Positions 6,068-10,417 of a DNA stretch of 10,417 bases are shown here, one piece after another (within the stretch, counting starts at the first letter, position 1; each line of letters starts with the position of its first letter). This DNA is from Clostridiaceae bacterium (GTDB lineage: Bacteria; Bacillota; Clostridia; Acetivibrionales; DUMC01): assembly GCA_012512865.1 (NCBI GenBank), contig JAAZDH010000290.1, positions 1 to 10,417 of the forward strand, written 5' to 3'. The position numbers and the translations under genes are program-made. The notes below the pieces were generated by a model, which was not told the origin of the DNA, did no database searches, and was given only the letters and a program-made list of their open reading frames with translations.

Positions 6068-7282
6068 ATGGAAGCAAAAGGGTCAAAAGCAGTTAACCGT
6101 TGGTTAATAGCAGCAGCCGGGGTCTTGCTGCAAATGTGTCTCGGCACCGTATACGGATGGAGCGTTTTCACAAAGCCGCTGGAGGTTATGAATGAATGGA
6201 ACAGGACAGAAGTTACCCTGGCTTTTACAATAGCAATAGGCGCAATTGGCATATCTGCAGCATTTGGAGGGATGATCCTTAATAAAATCGGCCCTAGGTT
6301 TCTAAATTTAATCGCTGCAGTTCTTTTCGGCATTGGAACGGCTTTAACCGGGCTTGCTGTGGATAAAAGGTCGCTTGCGTTGATGTACATTACATATGGA
6401 TTTATCGGCGGAACTGGTATAGGCATGGGTTATGTCACGCCCATCTCCGTGCTCGTAAAATGGTTCCCGGATAGAAGGGGGCTGGTTACGGGCATGGCAA
6501 TCATGGGGTTTGGATTTGGAGCGTTTTTTATGACTTCTTTTACCCCTTCATTAATAGATAGTATTGGGATTAGTTACACTTTTTATTTGCTTGGATTGAT
6601 TTTCTTCATAATTATCATGGCATCATCCATAGTAATGGTGAATCCTCCAGCGAGCATGAAACAGTCAAAACAAGAACAGGAAGCAATAAACGGTGATTCC
6701 CTGGAGATTACACTTTCTGAAGCCATCAGGATGAAGCAGTTTTGGTTCTTCTGGTTGATGCTGTTTGTTAACATATCGGCAGGGATTTCCCTGATTTCTC
6801 AAGCCTCCCCGATGGTTGAGGATATTTACGGGCAAACTGCAACACAGGCAGGTATAATCGTAGGAATATTTTCAATTTTCAACGGACTTGGAAGGCTAAT
6901 CTGGTCGGCAATATCCGACGTAATTGGAAGAAAGAAGGTATTCATACTTCTTTTCGCAACCCAGGCAATTGTGTTTTTTATCATTCCGAGGGCAAGCAAT
7001 CTTATCGTTTTTGTCATCCTGGCCTGTTACATATATGCATGTTACGGTGGCGGCTTTGCCACGATGCCTGCTTTTGCCGCCGATGTATTTGGCACGAAGC
7101 ACATCGGCGCTATTTACGGCTGGATTTTGACTGCATGGAGTGCAGCGGGTGTTGCAGGGCCTATCATGTACTCCAGGATAAGGCAGGCAACTCAAGGTTA
7201 TTCACAGGCGCTGGTTATAACTGGCATATCGCTAATCATATCACTGTTGTTGCCAATATTTATACAGGATGAAAAGAAGTGA
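6068..7282 (+). CDS. MFS transporter of the oxalate/formate antiporter (OFA) family
   Basis: This is a 404-residue, 12-helix major facilitator of the inner membrane. The OFA signature LGTVYGWSVFTKPL is in helix 1 (25-38). KWFPDRRGLVTG (131-142) follows helix 4, a hydrophilic central loop spans about 193-222, and GRLIWSAISDVIGRKK (275-290) is the loop 8-9 MFS motif. OFA members move small carboxylates such as oxalate, formate or pyruvate. The helix 11 region (about 347-368, GAIYGWILTAWSAAGVAGPI) has no lysine corresponding to the substrate-binding Lys of OxlT, so oxalate is unlikely and the substrate is open. ATG 6068 is preferred because GGGAG (6055-6059) lies eight nt upstream; GTG 6059 and ATG 6062 are in frame but too close. 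It interrupts the usual tlyA-nadK adjacency and is bracketed by repeats, so it may be an acquired cargo gene. Base composition looks like its neighbours. Confidence 0.9.
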   Translation: MEAKGSKAVNRWLIAAAGVLLQMCLGTVYGWSVFTKPLEVMNEWNRTEVTLAFTIAIGAIGISAAFGGMILNKIGPRFLNLIAAVLFGIGTALTGLAVDKRSLALMYITYGFIGGTGIGMGYVTPISVLVKWFPDRRGLVTGMAIMGFGFGAFFMTSFTPSLIDSIGISYTFYLLGLIFFIIIMASSIVMVNPPASMKQSKQEQEAINGDSLEITLSEAIRMKQFWFFWLMLFVNISAGISLISQASPMVEDIYGQTATQAGIIVGIFSIFNGLGRLIWSAISDVIGRKKVFILLFATQAIVFFIIPRASNLIVFVILACYIYACYGGGFATMPAFAADVFGTKHIGAIYGWILTAWSAAGVAGPIMYSRIRQATQGYSQALVITGISLIISLLLPIFIQDEKK

Positions 7283-7492
7283 GGTGAAAGTACTTCCTCG
7301 GCTAATATAGTCGCTGCGACAACGCATTGTAATGCTCAAGGCTGGCGAAAAAATCCTACCCGTCACACTCGCCGTCCATGGCTCGGGTGACGGCTCGCCG
7401 CATCCATGCGGCGAATTACGGATTTTTTCTGGCCTTAAGCAAAACAATGCGTAAGTCTCGCTCAAATATTAGCCTTAGGAAGTACTTTCGCC
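7283..7492. mobile_element. 210-bp inverted-repeat (MITE-like) element
   Basis: The left arm 7283-7356 (starts GGTGAAAGTACTTCCT, ends GAAAAAATCC) is matched by the reverse complement of the right arm 7420-7492 (starts GGCGAAAGTACTTCCT, ends GAAAAAATCC). Most of the roughly 74 positions agree and there are a few small gaps. The centre holds two further hairpins, CCGTCAC/GTGACGG (7360-7366 with 7387-7393) and CGCCGCAT/ATGCGGCG (7396-7413). It contains no transposase. The element begins at the first base after the MFS stop codon. No clear target-site duplication is visible. As RNA it would fold into a long hairpin that could stabilise or end the MFS message; six T's at 7422-7427 follow the central hairpin at a distance too long for a classical terminator. 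Confidence 0.8.
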
Positions 7493-7567
7493 ATTAGGAG
7501 AGAAGGTAAGGTGAGCGGACTTAAGGTTATATGGAACCCGAATAGAATCCGGGTGATGAGTTTGGAT

Positions 7568-7658
7568 ATCCATGCGGCGAATTACGGATTTTTTCTGGCC
7601 TTAAGCAAAACAATGCGTAAGTCTCGCTCAAATATTAGCCTTAGGAAGTACTTTCGCC
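7568..7658. repeat. Exact 91-bp second copy of the right half of the MITE-like element
   Basis: 7568-7658 is identical base for base to 7402-7492. The copy begins in the middle of the central CGCCGCAT/ATGCGGCG hairpin and runs to the outer end of the right arm (CTTTCGCC). The left arm is absent. Perfect identity implies a recent duplication or ongoing gene conversion. Between the two copies, 7493-7567 holds a small ACCCG/CGGGT hairpin (7536-7540 with 7550-7554) and no credible gene. Confidence 0.88.
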
Positions 7659-7719
7659 GGGGGTAGGATTAAGGTAGCTTGTGTTAGGCTTAGTAAGTCT
7701 TCTTGCCATGTGGTTAGGA

Positions 7720-7784
7720 GTCAGGGTGGTTAAGGTTATCATGGACGAGGATTACCACCATGAAGCTATGGTTAAGGTGGGTGG
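7720..7784 (+). pseudogene. Diverged fragment of nadK (relic)
   Basis: 7722-7784 matches the interior of nadK at 8665-8727 with 56 of 63 bases identical and no gaps. In the same frame it would read VRVVKVIMDEDYHHEAMVKV against DRVVKVVVDEDYHHKAMVTV in the real gene (residues 229-248). Similarity fades on both sides: nothing of the ATP-NAD kinase GGDG domain is present and a stop follows about 18 codons later. It is therefore a non-functional fragment left by a duplication or rearrangement about 940 bp upstream of its parent segment. Confidence 0.78.
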
Positions 7785-7794
7785 AGTTTATGAG

Positions 7795-7821
7795 GTGACA
7801 CTACCCCCGTCCCCATGTCAC
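7795..7821 (-). repeat. REP-like hairpin (GTGACA ... TGTCAC)
   Basis: GTGACA (7795-7800) pairs with TGTCAC (7816-7821). Read on the minus strand the unit is GTGACATGGGGACGGG followed by a short run to TGTCAC. This GTGACA-GGGGACGG type is a common dispersed hairpin in Firmicute genomes associated with REP-type (IS200-like, RAYT) transposases. Assignment to that class is from memory of the motif; no transposase is present here. Confidence 0.5.
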
Positions 7822-7846
7822 ATCCCCGTGTCGAGTTAGGTTTTAT

Positions 7847-7875
7847 TTGACTTAGTTTTACATGTTCTATATAAT
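7847..7875 (+). promoter_or_regulatory. Strong sigma-A promoter for nadK
   Basis: TTGACT (7847-7852) and TATAAT (7870-7875) are separated by exactly 17 bp: one mismatch in the -35 hexamer and none in the -10. Predicted start is near 7882, giving a 5' leader of about 97 nt to the nadK ATG at 7979. The leader is G/T-rich with no obvious strong hairpin. Because everything from 7283 to 7840 is repeats and relic, this promoter probably provides independent transcription of nadK-argR-recN. Confidence 0.82.
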
Positions 7876-7978
7876 AAAATTTGATAAGGTGGCTGGTATT
7901 CAGGTTTGTGCTTTTTGCGGGTAAATGCATGGTTGGAATTGTTGGGTATTGTTTTTGCGCGGATGAAAGGATACTGGT

Positions 7979-8905
7979 ATGAAGACTATAGGCGTTTTTG
8001 TTAACAGGAATAGGGATAAGGGCTTCAAGTATACCCGGATTCTCCTGGAAAGCATGCGTGACAAGGGTATAACGGTTTTGTTGCCGGCTGGTATAGTAAA
8101 GGAGATTTGTGCAGGGGAGAATGGCTGCTGTGAAAGCTGTGTTGAAGCAAAGGATGACGATGATGTTTTTACAAGTGCCGACCTGGTTATATGCCTTGGA
8201 GGGGATGGGACTTTTCTCAAGGTTGCCCGCAAGGTTTATAAAAAAGGTATCCCCGTATTGGGGATAAATCTTGGGAACGTGGGTTTTCTTACGGAAATTG
8301 AAAGAGATGATATAAAAGGCGCTGTGAACAAGCTGGTGGACGGGGAATACACTATTGAGGAAAGAATGATGCTAGATACGTCAATAATAAGAAACAGAAG
8401 CGTTGTTAAGGAAGATACGGCCCTGAATGATGTTGTTATTTCAAGGGGTGCGCTGTCGAAAATATTGCACTTGAAGACCTATATAAACGGCGAATTTGTA
8501 GATATGTTCCCCGGGGACGGGGTTATCGTGTCCAGCCCCACGGGCTCAACAGCTTATTCATTATCTGCAGGGGGACCGATTGTTGAACCGAATATAGACT
8601 TGATTATTATAAGTCCCATATGCCCGCATATACTTTATTCCAGGTCGATTGTCACGGCAAGCGACAGGGTGGTCAAGGTTGTCGTGGACGAGGATTACCA
8701 CCATAAAGCCATGGTTACGGTGGATGGCCAAATGGGGTGCAAGATACGGGGCGGGGATGCAATTAATGTAGTGAAATCAAGGCATAGGATAAAACTTGTG
8801 AGAATACACCCGCAGAATTTCTTTGATGTTTTAAGAACTAAAATCTATTTCAGGGGTGAGAGTGTAAGGAAAGATGAAATACAACAGGCATGCCAGGATT
8901 CTTGA
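7979..8905 (+). CDS. nadK: NAD kinase (ATP-NAD kinase)
   Basis: This is a 308-residue cytosolic enzyme that phosphorylates NAD to NADP. Diagnostic motifs are the CLGGDGTFLKVARK segment with the catalytic/Mg Asp (GGDG 74-77, D76), GINLGNVGFL (95-104), the NAD-binding LNDVVISRG (149-157), SPTGSTAYSLSAGGP (186-200) and VDGQ (248-251). All are intact. ATG 7979 has GAAAGGA (7965-7971) seven nt upstream. A cysteine-containing acidic stretch (about 44-63) between the N-terminal strand region and the GGDG motif is where family members vary in length. The C-terminus after FFDVLRTKIYFRGE (281-294) runs on for some 14 residues and overlaps argR by 32 nt, so argR translation is probably coupled. A 63-bp diverged copy of codons 229-249 lies upstream at 7722-7784. 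Confidence 0.96.
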   Translation: MKTIGVFVNRNRDKGFKYTRILLESMRDKGITVLLPAGIVKEICAGENGCCESCVEAKDDDDVFTSADLVICLGGDGTFLKVARKVYKKGIPVLGINLGNVGFLTEIERDDIKGAVNKLVDGEYTIEERMMLDTSIIRNRSVVKEDTALNDVVISRGALSKILHLKTYINGEFVDMFPGDGVIVSSPTGSTAYSLSAGGPIVEPNIDLIIISPICPHILYSRSIVTASDRVVKVVVDEDYHHKAMVTVDGQMGCKIRGGDAINVVKSRHRIKLVRIHPQNFFDVLRTKIYFRGESVRKDEIQQACQDS

Positions 8906-9326
8906 GATAATTGAAAAGAATGAGATTGAAACCCAGGAGGAACTTGTGGACAAGTTAAGGCAAGAGGGTATGGATGTTACCCAGGCAACTGTATCCAGGG
9001 ATATAAAAGAATTAAGGCTTGCCAAGGTCCTCACTGAGAGCGGGAAATCCAAATACGTATCCATGGTTCAAAGTGATAGCGAAATCTCGGGCAAGTTGAT
9101 GAGAGTGTTTACTGAAGCTTACGTTTCAGGGGATTATGCAAATAATATAGTTATAGTGAAAACACTTCCGGGTATGGCCCAGGGCGTGGCGTCGGCGATA
9201 GATTCCCTTCATTGGCCGGGAGTCTTGGGCACGATTGGTGGCGATGATACAGTAATGGTTGTTTGCAGGGCTGAATTGATTGCAGAGAAATTAGTGGAGA
9301 AAATCGCCCAAATTCTCAAGCGATAA
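8874..9326 (+). CDS. argR: Arginine repressor ArgR/AhrC
   Basis: At 150 residues it has the standard family length. ArgR is a hexameric, arginine-responsive transcription factor that represses arginine synthesis and can activate catabolism. The N-terminal winged helix-turn-helix includes TQEELVDKL (20-28) and the recognition segment TQATVSRDIKELRL (36-49). The C-terminal oligomerisation and arginine-binding domain shows LPGMAQGVASAID (98-110) and GTIGGDDTVMVV (119-130), with the Asp pair D124-D125 that contacts arginine. Its ATG lies inside the nadK end with AAGGA (8866-8870) three to five nt upstream. recN follows after 43 nt without a terminator, matching the usual argR-recN operon. No ARG box was recognised within this window. 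Confidence 0.96.
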   Translation: MKYNRHARILEIIEKNEIETQEELVDKLRQEGMDVTQATVSRDIKELRLAKVLTESGKSKYVSMVQSDSEISGKLMRVFTEAYVSGDYANNIVIVKTLPGMAQGVASAIDSLHWPGVLGTIGGDDTVMVVCRAELIAEKLVEKIAQILKR

Positions 9327-9369
9327 ATAATAAAAACCAAAAAGATTTTATGCCAGCGAGGTCGTATAA

Positions 9370-10417
9370 ATGTTATTGCGGCTTGAAATTCGAAACATAG
9401 CGCTGATAGAAGAGGTCAAGATAAACTTTGACGAAGGTTTGAACGTCCTTACGGGGGAAACGGGCGCAGGTAAGTCGGTCATCATTGATTCCATCAATAT
9501 TCTCCTGGGTGAGAGGTTTTCAAGAGATTTAATCAGGACAGGCCAGGATAGGGCATTGATAGAAGCAGTTTTCCAGGCGGACAATGACAGGATGATAGAA
9601 TTATATGAAAAATACGGCATTGAGCCTGAAAGCGACGGGACCTTGGTTATATCCCGCGAGTTTAACATTTCCGGGAGAAGCATCTGCCGGATAAATGGAA
9701 GGCTGGTAACGGTATCCGCTATCAAGAAAATAGGCGGTTATCTCATAGACATGCACGGGCAGCATGATAACCTATCACTTCTAAGAAACGAGACCCATAT
9801 CGAGTTGCTGGATGCCTTCGGGGGAGAAAGGATACAGGTTTTGAAAAGGCGATACAAGGAGCTTTATGAAAAGAGAAAAAATGTCATGAACCGCTTGCAG
9901 GAGCTGCTGGGGGACGAAAAGGACAGGGAAAGGAAAATTGATTTGCTAAGGTACCAGGTTGATGAAATAAGAAAAGCAAGGTTATCAATTGGAGAAGAGG
10001 ATGATTTAAACAGGCAAAAGGTTATCCTTGCAAATGCCGGTAAAATAAAGGAAACACTATCTTCCGTTTACGAGACACTTTTCGAGGGGACCCGGGTAAA
10101 ACCCTCATGTTTTGACGATATTGGCGAGGCGATATCAAGGCTTAATGATATTTCGGGTTACGATGAGAAGTATAAGAGGATTGCCGGGATAATGGAGGAT
10201 ATTTATTACCAGCTTGAGGATGCAAGGGAGGAAATAAGGAGGGAAAGGGACAGCGTTGAGTACAACCCTTACTTGCTGGAGCAAGTTGAAGAAAGGCTGG
10301 ACTTGATTTTTAAGCTTAAAAGAAAATACGGGGATACAATCCAGGAAATTTTACAGTATTGCAAAAGAAGCGAAGAGGAACTGGAGAGAATTATAAGAAG
10401 CGATGAATACATAAGGG
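9370..10417 (+). CDS. recN: DNA repair protein RecN, 3'-truncated by the window edge
   Basis: The frame from ATG 9370 stays open to the last base, giving 349 full codons; RecN is usually about 550-570 residues, so roughly the last third is missing. RecN is an SMC-like ATPase acting early at DNA double-strand breaks. It opens with the canonical MLLRLEIRNIALIEEVKINF, followed by Walker A GETGAGKS (29-36) and the Q-loop segment HGQHDNLSLL (129-138). From about residue 150 the sequence becomes rich in Lys/Glu/Arg with heptad-like spacing, the start of the coiled coil. GCGAGG (9355-9360) is nine nt upstream. The Walker B and signature motifs lie beyond the window. It likely shares a transcript with nadK and argR. 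Confidence 0.95.
   Translation, partial: MLLRLEIRNIALIEEVKINFDEGLNVLTGETGAGKSVIIDSINILLGERFSRDLIRTGQDRALIEAVFQADNDRMIELYEKYGIEPESDGTLVISREFNISGRSICRINGRLVTVSAIKKIGGYLIDMHGQHDNLSLLRNETHIELLDAFGGERIQVLKRRYKELYEKRKNVMNRLQELLGDEKDRERKIDLLRYQVDEIRKARLSIGEEDDLNRQKVILANAGKIKETLSSVYETLFEGTRVKPSCFDDIGEAISRLNDISGYDEKYKRIAGIMEDIYYQLEDAREEIRRERDSVEYNPYLLEQVEERLDLIFKLKRKYGDTIQEILQYCKRSEEELERIIRSDEYIR

Noticed and set aside
7396..7427. Intrinsic terminator after the MFS gene
   Set aside because: A strong hairpin (7396-7413) is present, but the T-run starts eight bases after it, too far for a standard terminator.
7241..7465. 74-codon minus-strand frame across the MITE-like element
   Set aside because: It runs from the inverted-repeat element into the antisense of the MFS gene end; probably recurs only because the element is repeated.
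7511..7666. 52-codon plus-strand frame starting GTG at 7511 across the second half-element
   Set aside because: Most of it is the non-coding 91-bp repeat read through; no family recognised, and the same repeat copy at 7402-7492 is not in such a frame context.

Overview
The window looks like chromosomal DNA of a Clostridia-type Firmicute. The gene order xseB - ispA - dxs - tlyA - nadK - argR - recN is the conserved block of low-GC Gram-positives. Starts are a mix of ATG, GTG and TTG behind purine-rich Shine-Dalgarno sequences, the two best promoters look sigma-A-like, and all genes lie on the + strand. An exact species cannot be given. An OLE RNA suggests an anaerobic and/or extremophilic member of the group.

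Layout. 1-1156 holds the end of xseB and the overlapping ispA. 1157-1419 is a purine-rich spacer with short TAAAG-centred repeats and a promoter candidate. 1420-2028 is a roughly 610-nt structured RNA that I identify as OLE (Ornate, Large, Extremophilic) RNA; a perfect 9-bp helix closes its ends. 2122-2835 encodes a small membrane protein in the position and with the look of OapA, the OLE-associated protein. 2771-4840 is dxs, overlapping oapA. 4772-5031 is a degenerate 19-bp tandem repeat that begins inside the dxs 3' end, supplies its stop codon and continues almost to tlyA (5089-5907). 6068-7282 is an OFA-family MFS transporter inserted between tlyA and nadK. 7283-7978 is a non-coding scrap region: a 210-bp inverted-repeat (MITE-like) element starting at the base after the transporter stop codon, an exact 91-bp copy of its right half, a 63-bp diverged copy of an internal piece of nadK, a REP-like hairpin, and a strong promoter. 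nadK (7979-8905), argR (8874-9326) and the first third or more of recN (9370 to the end) follow.

How the genes fit together. IspA and Dxs are the prenyl-elongation and entry enzymes of MEP-pathway isoprenoid synthesis. OLE RNA and OapA sit between them and are known as a membrane-bound ribonucleoprotein involved in stress tolerance (short alcohols, cold, magnesium). XseB, TlyA, NadK, ArgR and RecN are housekeeping functions (nuclease subunit, rRNA methylation, NADP synthesis, arginine regulation, DNA repair) that commonly travel in this block.

The most noteworthy items are the OLE RNA/OapA pair, the 19-bp repeat that has grown into the end of dxs, and the layered repeat and nadK-relic region upstream of nadK.
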